A stretch of DNA of 64,000 nucleotides, from positions 1 to 64,000 of the forward strand of contig JADFDQ010000007.1 in the NCBI GenBank assembly GCA_018262705.1. The letters are read 5' to 3'. Positions 54,345-64,000 of the stretch are shown in pieces. A model generated the notes under the pieces. That model had not been told where the DNA came from. It worked only from the letters and a program-made list of their open reading frames with translations, and did not search any database. Numbering within the stretch: the first letter of the stretch is position 1; every line of letters starts with the position of its first letter. The translations under genes were made by a program, and so were the position numbers. The DNA is from Xanthomonas sp. (GTDB lineage: Bacteria; Pseudomonadota; Gammaproteobacteria; Xanthomonadales; Xanthomonadaceae).

Positions 54345-55642
54345 GACCGGCACCGGCCCTGATCTGGCTGCTGGCGGGCTGGGCATTGCTCGGCCTGCTG
54401 GTCAGCTTTGCTTTGCTTCCGGCATCTGCTTGGCTGCTGGCCGGCGCGCTGCTGGCGCTGGCGGTGCTGGTCGATGCGCATCGGCTGCGGCGGCTACCGC
54501 TGCCCGAGGTGCGCCGCAGCCTGCCCGATGCGCTGGCGGTCGGGGTCGAGCGCGAGGTCGAGCTGGTCGTTGCCGGCGGCGCGCACGCGCAGCGGGTGGA
54601 CGTGTTCGATCTGCATCCGGTGGGTTGGGAAGTCAGCGGGTTGCCGCGTCAGCTGGATCTTGAACCCGGAACCGATGCCCGGGTGAGCTACCGGCTGCGC
54701 CCGACCGAACGCGGGAATGCCGATTTCACTGGCGTCCACCTGCGCCTGCACGCGCCGTGGCGGCTGTGGCGGCGTCTCGCAACCGCTGCGCCGGAGCGGA
54801 AGGTGCGGGTGTTTCCCAACTTTGCGCCGCTGGCCAAGCTGGCCCTGCTCGGCGCCGAGCAAGCCTCGCGCGCGGTCGGCGCGCACGTGCGCCGGCGTCG
54901 CGGCGAAGGCACCGATTTCCACCAGATGCGCGACTACCGGATTGGCGACAGCCTGCGCCAGATCGACTGGAAAGCGACCGCACGCATGCGCCGACTGATT
55001 TCGCGCGAATATCAGGACGAGCGCAACCAGCACCTGGTGATGCTGATCGATACCGGCCAGCGCATGCTTGCCCGCGACGGCACGCTCTCGCACTTCGATC
55101 AGACCCTCGACGCCGCGCTGGTGGTGTCGTGGCTGGCGCTGCGGCAGGGCGATGCGGTCGGCCTGCTGGCGCACGGCGGGCCGCGCCGCTGGGTACCCAC
55201 CCAGCGCGGCGCCGGTGCGATCGACGTGCTGCTGCGCGAAACCTTCGACCTGCAGCCGCAGCCGGTCGCCACCGATTATCTTGCCGCCGCGACCGAACTG
55301 GCCCTGCGCCAGCGCCGCCGCAGCTTGGTCATGCTGGTCACCAACCTGCGCGACGAAGACAGCGAAGACCTGCTGGCTGCTGTGCGCTTGCTGCGCCAGC
55401 GCCACCACGTCGTCGTTGCCAGCCTGCGCGAAGCGGCGCTTGATCAGGCGCTCGACGATCCGGCGCACGACCTGCGCGGCGCCCTGCGCGCAGCTTCAAC
55501 CGCCCGCTATCTGCAACAACGCGCTGCCGCCCACGACGCCCTGCGCGCCCACCGCGTCGCCGTACTCGACGTCACCTGTGCCCAGCTCCCCGGCGCACTG
55601 GTCGAGCACTATTTGATGGTCAAGCGCGAGGGCTTGCTGTAG
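54341..55642 (+). CDS. DUF58 domain protein
   Basis: A 433-residue protein. Two N-terminal hydrophobic helices (about residues 7-46) anchor it. The DUF58 signature MRDYRIGDSLRQIDWKATAR lies at about residues 196-214, and a von Willebrand A-like fold follows (LVMLIDTGQRM with an altered metal site). The GTG at 54341 overlaps the MoxR stop (GTGA). Last gene of the operon; likely MoxR client. Confidence 0.92.
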
Positions 55643-55702
55643 CACATATCGCGGTACGGGCGTGACATACACGCAAGTGGGATCAGACAATGGTCGTTAG
55701 CG

Positions 55703-56680
55703 ATGGGAATCGACACCGTGAAGCGCGTCCTGTTCGGCATCCTGCTGGCCATGTCCAGCGTCCAGGCCGCCGCTGCATCGGCGCGTGTGCCCGTGGCCAC
55801 GCCGGCGAGCGGCGAAAACGTGCTGACCATGCGTGTGGATGGCGAACTCACCATCGGCACCGAAGGCCAGGTATTGACGTACAAGATCCGCAGCAAGCTC
55901 GATCCGCAGCTGCAGACACTGCTGGACAAGGCGATCCCGCGATGGCGGTTGTCGCCGGTGCGACAAGGTGGCAAGCCGGTCAATGCGCGAACGCCGATGC
56001 GGATTACCTTGGCGGCCACCCAGGTTCCGCAAGGTTATGAAGTCCGGCTCGACAACGTGGTGTTCAAGCCGATCAGCAAGGAAGATTATGAGGCCCAAGA
56101 GGCCGCGGTGCGGGCGCGGTTGGCGAGCGGTGAGAGCTTGACCGTGGGCGAGGAACCGCCATCACAGACGGTGGTGTTTGAACGCCGGCAAATGCAGCCG
56201 CCGGGTTATCCGTTCGGATTGATGCGAGCCGGCGTGGAAGGGATGGTGTTGCTGCGCTTGCGGCTGAATCCCGACGGCACGGTGGCCGATGCGATGGCAT
56301 CGCAATCCAGCCTGTTCAATATCAAAGGATCCAATCAGACTCTCGACCGAGCGCGCGGCCTGCGGGAAAAAGAATCCTTGCGCGCCGCACGGCATTGGGC
56401 CTGGACCGTGACCGCCGCCCACCCGGAGCGGTTGACGGCCGAGGATCTCACCATCAGTGTGCCGGTCGAATTTCGAATGGGGTCTTCCCGCGACCAGACT
56501 GACAACCGCACCGGTGGTTGGCGGCAAGAGTTCCGCGGTCCGACCCTGCCGGTGCCATGGTTGATGGGCAAAGACGGGCAGCAACTGGTGGGCGTATCGG
56601 ATCTGAACAACGGGGAACAGGTGACGGGCGGCTCGGTGTTTCAGCTGAACGACCGCAGCGTGTTGGGCCGAGCACTTTGA
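55703..56680 (+). CDS. Secreted protein with TonB C-terminal-like domain
   Basis: A 325-residue exported protein. A signal peptide (VLFGILLAMSSVQAAAAS) is followed by a novel N-terminal region. Residues 170-205 (PPGYPFGLMRAGVEGMVLLR, then LNPDGTVADAMASQSS) have the TonB-C/energy-transducer pattern of a glycine turn and following strand. No TonB-type proline-rich linker or membrane anchor is present, so it probably is not a TonB. Start at 55703, 60 bases after the DUF58 stop. Function unknown. Confidence 0.65.
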   Translation: MGIDTVKRVLFGILLAMSSVQAAAASARVPVATPASGENVLTMRVDGELTIGTEGQVLTYKIRSKLDPQLQTLLDKAIPRWRLSPVRQGGKPVNARTPMRITLAATQVPQGYEVRLDNVVFKPISKEDYEAQEAAVRARLASGESLTVGEEPPSQTVVFERRQMQPPGYPFGLMRAGVEGMVLLRLRLNPDGTVADAMASQSSLFNIKGSNQTLDRARGLREKESLRAARHWAWTVTAAHPERLTAEDLTISVPVEFRMGSSRDQTDNRTGGWRQEFRGPTLPVPWLMGKDGQQLVGVSDLNNGEQVTGGSVFQLNDRSVLGRAL

Positions 56681-56726
56681 GCCTGCACGCACGAAGCGCG
56701 CCCTGCGCGAGATCGCAACCCGTGGC

Positions 56727-57557
56727 CTAATCTGCGGTGAACAGCGCCACCGAGCGCGCCGACAGTTCGGCGTAGACCGCATCGGTCTGCGGACGCACGC
56801 CGTGCCAGAGCTTGAAGCTTTCAGCAGCCTGTTCGACCAGCATGCCTAGCCCGTCCACTGCTTTCAGGCAACCGGCGGCGCGGGCCCAGGCGAGGAAGGC
56901 AACGGCGGCTTCGCCGTAGCTCAAGTCCACGGCGTCGCTGCGTGATTCGGCCAGCGCCATCGGCAAGGCCAGCAGCGCGCCGCTGCGCGAGGCGGCGGTG
57001 GCGTTGATCAGCAGGTCGAAGCTGCCCAGCGATGTCAGCGCGTCCCAGCCGCGGGCGTGCACACGGTCGGGTTCGCCCAGCGCGTCGGCCAGCTGCTCGG
57101 CGCGCGCCACGGTGCGGTTGACGATCACCATCTCGCGCACGCCGGCATCCAGCAGCGCCGGCGCCACGCCGTGCGCTGCGCCGCCTGCGCCCAGCATCAG
57201 CACGCGGCGCTGGCGCAGATCGAGGCCGTGGCGTTCAGTGAGATTGCGCACGAGGCCGATGCCGTCGGTGTTGTCGCCGTGCCAGCCGTCGCCGTCGCGA
57301 ATCAGCGTGTTGACGGCGCGGGCGCGGCTGGCGCGCGATGAAGTTGTTTTGCACAGCGCGAAGGCATCCTGCTTGAGCGGCAGGGTGACGTTGGCGCCGG
57401 CCACGCCGCTGGCGGCGAGCTTGTCGCGGAAGTCGTCGTGGCTGGCTTCAATCGCCACATAGTCCATCGCGATGCCGGTTTGCTTGGCGAACGCGGCATG
57501 GATACGCGGCGATTGCGAATGGGTGATGGGGGAGCCGAATACAGCGTAATGCTTCAT
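56727..57557 (-). CDS. aroE: Shikimate dehydrogenase (NADP+)
   Basis: A 276-residue enzyme reducing 3-dehydroshikimate to shikimate. The substrate-binding N-terminus [20 protein letters not shown], catalytic K62 (VTLPLKQDA) and D98 (GDNTDGIG) are visible. The cofactor loop is [19 protein letters not shown] follows, consistent with NADP. The ATG at 57557 has GGGAGAGA upstream as ribosome site. The downstream-side repeats at 57594-57856 separate it from hemB. Confidence 0.96.
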   Translation of the reverse strand: MKHYAVFGSPITHSQSPRIHAAFAKQTGIAMDYVAIEASHDDFRDKLAASGVAGANVTLPLKQDAFALCKTTSSRASRARAVNTLIRDGDGWHGDNTDGIGLVRNLTERHGLDLRQRRVLMLGAGGAAHGVAPALLDAGVREMVIVNRTVARAEQLADALGEPDRVHARGWDALTSLGSFDLLINATAASRSGALLALPMALAESRSDAVDLSYGEAAVAFLAWARAAGCLKAVDGLGMLVEQAAESFKLWHGVRPQTDAVYAELSARSVALFTAD

Positions 57558-57593
57558 GTGTCTCTCCCGGCCTGTTGCGCCATTGCCAATTTC

Positions 57594-57672
57594 GTAGGAG
57601 CGTACCGCAGGGGCGCGATGTTCTTTGCAGGAATCTCGCAAAAGCAATCGCGCTCCTGCGGTGCGCTCCTAC
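57594..57672. repeat. GTAG-type REP doublet, copy 1
   Basis: GTAGGAGCGTACCGCAGG at 57594-57611 faces its near-complement CCTGCGGTGCGCTCCTAC at 57655-57672, about 40 bases apart. The arrangement (two inverted REP-like arms, GTAG at the outer end) matches REP doublets or REPINs of Stenotrophomonas and Pseudomonas. No RAYT transposase gene lies in the window. Confidence 0.85.
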
Positions 57673-57676
57673 GGTG

Positions 57677-57723
57677 TCACGCTCGCAGCCATCTTGCCGC
57701 ATCCAGCGCGAAATACGTGAGAA
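57677..57723 (-). pseudogene. Duplicated fragment of the hemB 3' end
   Basis: These 47 bases repeat 57861-57907 (the last 15 codons and stop of hemB) with one mismatch (C against T at 57698 and 57882). With the preceding REP arm the two copies match over about 76 bases, offset by exactly 184 bases. It has the same orientation as hemB and no start of its own. Confidence 0.9.
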
Positions 57724-57772
57724 GAATTTCGCGCTCCTGCGGAACACCTGCCTGCGCACCGGGGCCACTTGT

Positions 57773-57856
57773 TGTAGGAGCGCATCGAGGCCGCGGGCCT
57801 AGAGGCGCGATGTGGGCGACACCAACGCCGTTCGCGCCCCTGCGGTGCGCTCCTAC
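57773..57856. repeat. GTAG-type REP doublet, copy 2
   Basis: GTAGGAGCGCATCGAGGCCG at 57773-57792 is paired with CCTGCGGTGCGCTCCTAC at 57839-57856. The left arm is less like the right arm than in copy 1. The right arm ends 5 bases before the hemB stop. Confidence 0.8.
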
Positions 57857-57860
57857 GGTG

Positions 57861-58859
<999 letters not shown>

Positions 58860-58879
58860 TTACGCCGGCAGGTGCAGCG

Positions 58880-59128
58880 TCAGATAACGCCGCCACCCAG
58901 CAGCAGCCGGATGGCGCCGACCACAATGGCGATCCCGTTGAGAATCAGTCCGGCCTTGGCGCGTGTGTTGTGGCTGGAGCGGGTGACCGCCATGCCGATG
59001 GCGGCGAGGATCGCGCCCACCGCGGCGAACGGGATCAGCAGCCAGTTGGCCCAGCCCACCAGCGGAATCAGGGCCAGCACCATCCAGACGATGGCGACGA
59101 TGCCCCAGAGCAGGCTGATGATTCCCAT
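58880..59128 (-). CDS. Small hypothetical inner-membrane protein
   Basis: An 82-residue hydrophobic protein with three likely helices (LLWGIVAIVWMVLALIPLVG, LIPFAAVGAILAAIGMAV, GLILNGIAIVVGAIRLLLGG). The short polar loop RSSHNTRAK lies between the second and third. Family resemblance to DUF4190-like small membrane proteins is weak. The ATG at 59128 is chosen as a methionine directly before the first helix. It lies 29 bases upstream of hemB on the same strand. Confidence 0.65.
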   Translation of the reverse strand: MGIISLLWGIVAIVWMVLALIPLVGWANWLLIPFAAVGAILAAIGMAVTRSSHNTRAKAGLILNGIAIVVGAIRLLLGGGVI

Positions 59129-59308
59129 GGCGTCTTGACTCCGTGCAGGCTGCGGTTGCACAGGATATGCGGGTGCCGGGGCGTCAATGCAAGGGTGGCG
59201 GCGTTGCGCGCGCATCCGGCCCCCACCATCGGCACGGGCACGCCTGCTCCGGTCGCGCTAGCATCGGGATCAAGGCGCGCAATGCGCGGAGTTTGCGATG
59301 GGGATGTC

Positions 59309-61621
59309 ATGGCAGGAAACACGAGCGCGGTCTGGCTGCTGGGGGCGGTGCTGATGTCGGGCGCGGCCTTCGGGCAAACGGTGACGACAGCGGATTATCA
59401 GCGCGCGGCGAGCATGTTGGCCGACCGCACCCTGGAGCTGATCGACCATGCGGTGAGCGGCGCCAACTGGCTGGACGACGGCAGTCTGATCTATCGCGAG
59501 CAAACCGGCGGCAAGACCGCCGTGCTGCGCTTCGATCCGGCCACCGGAAAGACCGTGCCGGCGTTTGACCCGCAGGCGTTGGCCGATGCAATGAACCTCG
59601 CAGCCGGCGGCAAAGGCCGCCCGGTCAACAAGGACAAGCTGCCGCCGCTGACCATCACCCGCAGCGCCGATGGCAGCCTGTTGCTCACCGGCATGGCCGG
59701 GCAGTTTCGCTGCGATGCGCACGGCTGTGGCGCGGTGAACAAGCCGGCTTCCGGCAACGAGCCCGGCAATGCCTCGCCAGACGGCAGCCGCGAAGCCTTC
59801 GTGCGCGACTGGAACCTGTGGCTGCGCGATCTTTCCAGCGGCAAGGAAACCCAGCTCACCTTCGACGGCAAGCCGGACTACGGCTACGCCACCGACAACG
59901 CCGGCTGGAAGCACACCGGCGATGCGGTCGTGGTGTGGTCGCCGGACGGCAGGAAGATCGCCACGTTCCGCCAGGATCAGCGCAAGACCAGCCTGATGAC
60001 TTTGGTGGAGACCAACGTCGGTGAGCCGCGCGTGCAGCAGTGGCGCTATCCGTTCGTCGGCGACAAGGACATCACCCTGATCGAGCGGGTGATCGTTGAT
60101 CTGTCCGGCGCTGCGCCTCGAATCGTCCGCCTGCAGATGGCGCCCGACCAGCACCGTTCCACCTGCGCCGACGACCTGCTGTGCGCCGACGGCTGGGAAG
60201 ACGTGCAGTGGGCCAAGGACGGCAAGACGCTGGCCTTCGTCAGCACCGACCGTGGCCACAAATCGGCCACGCTGCGGGTGGCCGATGCCGCCACCGGCAC
60301 GGTGCGCGATGTTTACACCGAAACCGTGGCGACCCAGTACCAGAGCGCACCGGCGCTGGATTCGGTGAACTGGCGCTACCTGCCGGAGAGCAACGAGTTC
60401 CTCTGGTTCAGCCAGAAATCCGACTGGGGCCATCTGTACCTGTACGACCTGACCAGCGGCAAGCTCAAGCGCCAGATCACCAGCGGGCCGTGGAACGTGG
60501 CGCAGATCGATCGGCTGGATCCGGCGAGCCGCACACTCTGGTTCCGCGGCGTCGGTCGCGAGGCTGGGCGCGATCCGTATTTCGTCCATTTCTACAAGGT
60601 CGGCATGGACGGCGGCGAGGTGCAACTGCTGACGCCGGAAGACGCCAACCACGCGATCACGCTGGCAGACGACGGCAGGTATTTTCTCGATGTCTATTCG
60701 ACCATTGCCACCGCGCCGGTGGCGGTGGTGCGCGCTGCCGACGGCACCCAGGTGTCGGAGCTGGCGCGCGTGGATCTGACCCGTCTACGCGCGGCCGGCT
60801 GGGTGGCGCCGGAGGCGTTCACGGTCAAGGCGCGCGACGGCAAAACCGACCTGTACGGCCAGATGTTCAAGCCGTCCAACTTCGATCCGAACAAGAAGTA
60901 CCCGATCGTCACCTACATCTACCCCGGCCCGCAGGTCGGTTCGGTGCGCAGCCGCAGCTTCCAGCCGGCGCACGGCGACCATCAGGCGCTGGCCGAACTC
61001 GGCTTTATCGTGATAGCGCTCGACGGCTTGGGCACGCCGATGCGCAGCAAGTCGTTCCAGGACGCCTGGTACGGCAACATGGCCGACAACACGCTGCCGG
61101 ATCAGGTCGCTGCGCTGAAACAGCTGGGCGAGCGCTATCCGTGGATCGACACCGGCCGCGCCGGCATGTGGGGCCACTCCGGCGGCGGCAACGCCACCGC
61201 AGCAGCGATATTCCGCTACCCGGAGGTGTACAAGGTCGGCATCGCCGAATCCGGCAACCACGAAAACCTGAGCTACGAAGACGACTGGGGCGAGCGCTAT
61301 CAGGGCCTTCTGGTGCGCAAGCCGGACAGCACCACCAGCTACACCGGGCAGGACAACGCCGCGCAGGCGGAGCACCTGAAAGGCAAGCTGCTGCTGATCC
61401 ACGGCATGATGGACGACAACGTGCCGCCGCAGAACACCTTGCTGGTGGTCGATGCGCTGATCAAGGCCAACAAGGACTTCGACCTGCTGCTGCTGCCGCA
61501 CGCCCGCCACGGCTACGGCATGGACAGCTACTACGTCATGCGCCGGCGCTGGGACTATTTCGTGAAGAACCTGCTCGGCGTCGAGCCGCCGCAGGAATTC
61601 GAGCTGAAGATGCAGTTCTGA
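59309..61621 (+). CDS. Secreted S9 family peptidase (DPP IV type)
   Basis: A 770-residue exported serine peptidase with signal peptide (VWLLGAVLMSGAAFG), DPP IV-like N-terminal propeller and alpha/beta-hydrolase domain. The triad is S624 in MWGHSGGGNA, D702 or D703 in IHGMMDDNVPPQN, and H734 in PHARHGYG. The GHSGGG form and the conserved YIYPGPQVGSV identify the S9B group. The ATG at 59309 is supported by the signal peptide. It is a distinct paralogue of the gene at 22996. Confidence 0.94.
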   Translation: MAGNTSAVWLLGAVLMSGAAFGQTVTTADYQRAASMLADRTLELIDHAVSGANWLDDGSLIYREQTGGKTAVLRFDPATGKTVPAFDPQALADAMNLAAGGKGRPVNKDKLPPLTITRSADGSLLLTGMAGQFRCDAHGCGAVNKPASGNEPGNASPDGSREAFVRDWNLWLRDLSSGKETQLTFDGKPDYGYATDNAGWKHTGDAVVVWSPDGRKIATFRQDQRKTSLMTLVETNVGEPRVQQWRYPFVGDKDITLIERVIVDLSGAAPRIVRLQMAPDQHRSTCADDLLCADGWEDVQWAKDGKTLAFVSTDRGHKSATLRVADAATGTVRDVYTETVATQYQSAPALDSVNWRYLPESNEFLWFSQKSDWGHLYLYDLTSGKLKRQITSGPWNVAQIDRLDPASRTLWFRGVGREAGRDPYFVHFYKVGMDGGEVQLLTPEDANHAITLADDGRYFLDVYSTIATAPVAVVRAADGTQVSELARVDLTRLRAAGWVAPEAFTVKARDGKTDLYGQMFKPSNFDPNKKYPIVTYIYPGPQVGSVRSRSFQPAHGDHQALAELGFIVIALDGLGTPMRSKSFQDAWYGNMADNTLPDQVAALKQLGERYPWIDTGRAGMWGHSGGGNATAAAIFRYPEVYKVGIAESGNHENLSYEDDWGERYQGLLVRKPDSTTSYTGQDNAAQAEHLKGKLLLIHGMMDDNVPPQNTLLVVDALIKANKDFDLLLLPHARHGYGMDSYYVMRRRWDYFVKNLLGVEPPQEFELKMQF

Positions 61622-61699
61622 GTCTGGGGCGCTCCCATGCCGGCGTCCGGAAATGATGCCGAATGACGTTGTTCCCGGAAGGACAAAGTTGGAACGACG

Positions 61700-62095
61700 G
61701 TGGACAATCAACTCTATTCCGCACTGGCCAACCGCGCGTCCGCTCTGGTCGAGGCGGGGGATCGGTCGGCGGCGATCGAAATTCTGGAGCAACTGGTTAG
61801 CAGCGACCTGCCCGACTTCCAGCGGGCTATGATGTGCATGAACATCGCGATCGTTCAAGTCCAGCTGGGCGAGACCGAAAAGGCGCTGCAAACCTATGCC
61901 GCAGCGGTCGATCTGGAGCGGCAGACGGAATCCTGTTTCGTGGCGGAAAGTCGGGCCGCCTATTGCGCAAAACTCGGTCTGTACGATGAAAGCAGCCGGT
62001 ATTACGACGATCTGCTCAGGCATCCGCATCTGAAGCCCGGGGACCGGGATCGGTTGCTGCAGAACATTGCGACGCTGAGCAAGTTGAGGTCATAG
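61700..62095 (+). CDS. Tetratricopeptide-like small protein
   Basis: A 131-residue helical protein with TPR-like pairs: ALVEAGDRSAAIEILEQLV, MCMNIAIVQVQLGETEKALQ and AYCAKLGLYDESSRYYDDLL. No export signal is seen. The start is GTG at 61700. It follows the S9 gene by 78 bases on the same strand. Function unknown; TPRs bind proteins. Confidence 0.68.
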   Translation: MDNQLYSALANRASALVEAGDRSAAIEILEQLVSSDLPDFQRAMMCMNIAIVQVQLGETEKALQTYAAAVDLERQTESCFVAESRAAYCAKLGLYDESSRYYDDLLRHPHLKPGDRDRLLQNIATLSKLRS

Positions 62096-62189
62096 CGAAG
62101 GCGGTCGCGCTGGATGCCGAATTTCCTGCAGCGTCCGCCGCCGCTGCTTGATTTTGTTTCAAAGCAACGAATGAGTCGGGGAGATTGCC

Positions 62190-63143
62190 GTGAAGCTTGC
62201 GATGAAGGGATGGGTCGTTTTCGCGCTGCTGCTTTCAGGCAGCGTGCTGGCCGGCGGTCTTCCGGTGCAGGAACGCAAGATCGAATCGAAGACGGCGCAG
62301 GTCGAGATTTCGGTGGCCTATCCGCGCACCGGCAATGCCGCGATCGACGCGCGGTTGAGCCAATGGGCCAGGGAACAGGCCGACGATTTTCGCAATGTCG
62401 ACGCGGAGGACGTCGGTTCGGGCTCGCCGTGGTCGCTCGACATTGGCTACAGGGTCGAACGCAATGACGGCAAGCTGTTTTCGGTGGTGTTCGGAATCTA
62501 CAGCTATGCCGGCGGCGCCCACCCCAACCAAAACTCCGCGGCGTTCAATTTCCTGCTGCCCGAAGGTACGCAGGTGGACATCGAGCAAGTCATTGATGGC
62601 CGCAAGGGTCTGCAGCGGCTGAGCGCGCTGACCGTCGCCAAGCTCGATCGCGAGCTCCTGCCCGATGAACTTTCCATTCCCGAAATGATCCGGCAGGGCG
62701 CCAGCCCCGAGTGGGACAATTTCCAGACCTTTGTTCTTTTGCCGGACAAGCTGCAGATCCTGTTCGACCCCTACGCCGTGGGCCCGTATTCCTCCGGTCC
62801 GCAGGAAGTCGAGTTCCCGCTCTCCGCCTTGAAGGGAATTTTGCGCAGCAACCTGCGCACGCCGGTGCCGTCGTTCGATTGCGGCAAAGCGGGCACCCCG
62901 ATCGAACATGCGATTTGCGCCCACATCGGGCTGGCGCAGCTGGACATGCGGGTGGCGCTGGTTTACCGACAGCGATCCACCACCGGCGATTCCGACAACG
63001 ATGCCCGGGTGCGCTCCGCTCAGCGCGCCTTTGTCGGCAAGCGCAACGCCCGCTGCGGCGCGCAACAGGGCGCGGCGCTGGAAAGCTGCCTGACGCAGAT
63101 GTATCAGGCGCGGCTGGCGGAGCTGAACCACGGCCCGCAGTAA
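62190..63143 (+). CDS. Exported DUF3298 (RsiV-like) and LprI-like protein
   Basis: A 317-residue exported protein. The signal peptide ends near residue 21 (LLLSGSVLAGG). The middle (IDARLSQWAREQADDF, GIYSYAGGAHPNQNSAAFNF) matches DUF4163/DUF3298, the fold of the lysozyme-sensing anti-sigma factor RsiV. The C-terminal 90 residues carry SFDCGKAGTPIEHAICA and SCLTQMYQARLAEL, the Cys pattern of the LprI lysozyme-inhibitor-like domain. The GTG at 62190 with a GGGGAGA ribosome site is preferred over ATG at 62202. Confidence 0.78.
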   Translation: MKLAMKGWVVFALLLSGSVLAGGLPVQERKIESKTAQVEISVAYPRTGNAAIDARLSQWAREQADDFRNVDAEDVGSGSPWSLDIGYRVERNDGKLFSVVFGIYSYAGGAHPNQNSAAFNFLLPEGTQVDIEQVIDGRKGLQRLSALTVAKLDRELLPDELSIPEMIRQGASPEWDNFQTFVLLPDKLQILFDPYAVGPYSSGPQEVEFPLSALKGILRSNLRTPVPSFDCGKAGTPIEHAICAHIGLAQLDMRVALVYRQRSTTGDSDNDARVRSAQRAFVGKRNARCGAQQGAALESCLTQMYQARLAELNHGPQ

Positions 63144-63155
63144 ACGCGGGCGTCG

Positions 63156-63881
63156 TCAGGTCATTCGAGCGCCCTGTCCGAACAGGATCTTCTTTTCCGC
63201 GTCCGACATCGATTTGCCGGCGTCCGGATTGACCCGTTCGGCCAGCGCGTAGGCACGCTGCGTGGCCGGACGTGCGGCAATGCTTTCCTTCCAGCGGCGC
63301 AGGTTGGCAAACGGCATCAAATCAATTGGTGCCTTGTTGTAGGCGCCCACCCACGGATAGCAGGCCATGTCGGCGATGCTGTAGTTGTCGCCGGCGATGA
63401 AGGCGCGACCCTCCAGCCGTTTGTTGAGCACGCCGAGCAGGCGTTCGACTTCCTTGCGGTAGCGCTCGCGCGCATAGGGGATGACCTCGGGCGCATAGAC
63501 GTGGAAGTGGCCGTACTGGCCGTACATCGGCCCGAGCCCCGCCATCTGCCAGAACAGCCATTCGTCGACCTCGATGGCCTGCCGCAGTCCGGCGCGCGGA
63601 TCGGCCTCTGCATCGACGCCGGTGAAACGCCCGGTCTTGTCGGACAGGTAGCGCAGGATGGCGCCGGATTCGAACACCGAAATCGGCGCGCCGCCGTCGA
63701 GCGGGCTGGCATCGACGATCGCCGGCATCTTGTTGTTCGGTGAAATTTTCAGATATTCGGCCGCGAACTGCTCACCCTTGCCGATATTCACCGGGCGGAT
63801 CTGATACGGCACGCCGGCCTCTTCCAGAAACAGGGCGACCTTGTGGCCGTTGGGGGTTGTCCAGTAGTAGAAATCGATCAT
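63156..63881 (-). CDS. Glutathione S-transferase family protein (YfcG/YghU-like)
   Basis: A 241-residue GST. The thioredoxin-like N-terminal domain starts MIDFYYWTTPNGHKVALFLE, in which TPNG is the active-site motif of the Nu class (YfcG/YghU), followed by NKMPAIVD and ESGAILRYLSDK for glutathione binding. The all-helical C-terminal domain includes GQYGHFHVYAP and FIAGDNYSIADMACYPWV. Probably a disulfide-bond reductase. The start at 63881 fits the family. The last 119 bases of the window show no further gene. Confidence 0.92.
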   Translation of the reverse strand: MIDFYYWTTPNGHKVALFLEEAGVPYQIRPVNIGKGEQFAAEYLKISPNNKMPAIVDASPLDGGAPISVFESGAILRYLSDKTGRFTGVDAEADPRAGLRQAIEVDEWLFWQMAGLGPMYGQYGHFHVYAPEVIPYARERYRKEVERLLGVLNKRLEGRAFIAGDNYSIADMACYPWVGAYNKAPIDLMPFANLRRWKESIAARPATQRAYALAERVNPDAGKSMSDAEKKILFGQGARMT

Positions 63882-64000
63882 GGCGTGGGTCCGAAGCAAT
63901 GCCCGAGTCTGACTGTAGCGGCCAACGTTTGAACGCAATGTGTTTTTGCCGGGATCGCGCGCTCGACCGCCGTATCGCCATCCCGGCCTTGCGACGACGG

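Larger units (their letters stand above)
57558..57860. other. Repeat-filled gap between aroE and hemB
   Basis: The interval carries the aroE ribosome site, then two GTAG-type REP doublets and a copy of the hemB 3' end. I see no protein gene: the open frames across it are read through the repeats. A lone CGCTCCTGCGG half element lies at about 57731-57742. Confidence 0.8.

Noticed and set aside
59129-59308. Additional gene between the small membrane protein and the S9 peptidase
   Set aside because: Divergent 180-base gap without a credible start, ribosome site or conserved motif.

Overview
The window is chromosomal DNA from a high-GC gammaproteobacterium, most likely a member of the Lysobacteraceae/Xanthomonadaceae or a close relative. 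The evidence is the gene order (def-fmt-rsmB diverging from LysM-dprA-smg-topA-tsaC), the TamA/TamB and LpxL-type envelope genes of a Gram-negative cell, a topoisomerase I without zinc ribbons, GTAG-type REP doublets of the kind known from Stenotrophomonas and Pseudomonas, and a high density of S9 peptidases. The genus cannot be fixed from the sequence alone. I see no rRNA, tRNA, CRISPR array, prophage or insertion sequence. About 57 protein genes cover nearly all of the window.

Layout. 1-343: a GGGGACA heptad minisatellite followed by an AT-rich leader. 344-2124: uppP and a lipid A acyltransferase. 2161-7871 (minus): def, fmt, rsmB and two coupled glycosyltransferases. 8025-19190 (plus): LysM protein, dprA, smg, two GYF_2-domain membrane proteins, topA, tsaC, a DUF4124 protein and a KefB/KefC-type antiporter. 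19210-22825 (minus): ycgL and a giant membrane-anchored ankyrin protein. 22996-26334: an S9 peptidase and a convergent PLP enzyme. 26335-26799: a structured intergenic region carrying what looks like a sigma-54-dependent small RNA gene on the minus strand. 26800-30170 (plus): mnmG and a metal-binding-like lipoprotein. 30204-37329 (minus): tamA-tamB and three small proteins. 37548-37962 (minus): rpmB-rpmG with a clear promoter and terminator. 38180-44294 (minus): rsmG-parA-parB-GT2-LAB_N-DUF885-CPBP. 44459-48430: GlsB-like protein, xthA, queG and an aldehyde dehydrogenase. 48469-55642 (plus): a tightly overlapping operon of gamma-carbonic anhydrase, RDD, SpoIIM-like, DUF4129, DUF4350, MoxR and DUF58. 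55703-63881: a TonB-C-like protein, aroE, hemB, a second S9 peptidase, a TPR-like protein, a DUF3298/LprI-like protein and a glutathione S-transferase.

Functional themes. Envelope building is prominent: UppP (lipid carrier recycling), LpxL (lipid A acylation), GT39/GT4 and GT2/LAB_N (lipid-linked sugar transfer), TamAB, and the MoxR operon. Translation and RNA modification are represented by Fmt, Def, RsmB, RsmG, MnmG, QueG, TsaC, L28 and L33. Genome maintenance is represented by TopA, DprA, ParAB and XthA.

The observations most worth a second look are the predicted sigma-54 small RNA upstream of mnmG, the REP doublets that carry a duplicated copy of the hemB 3' end, the G-quadruplex-prone heptad array facing uppP, the GYF_2-pilin fusion, and the seven-gene MoxR operon.
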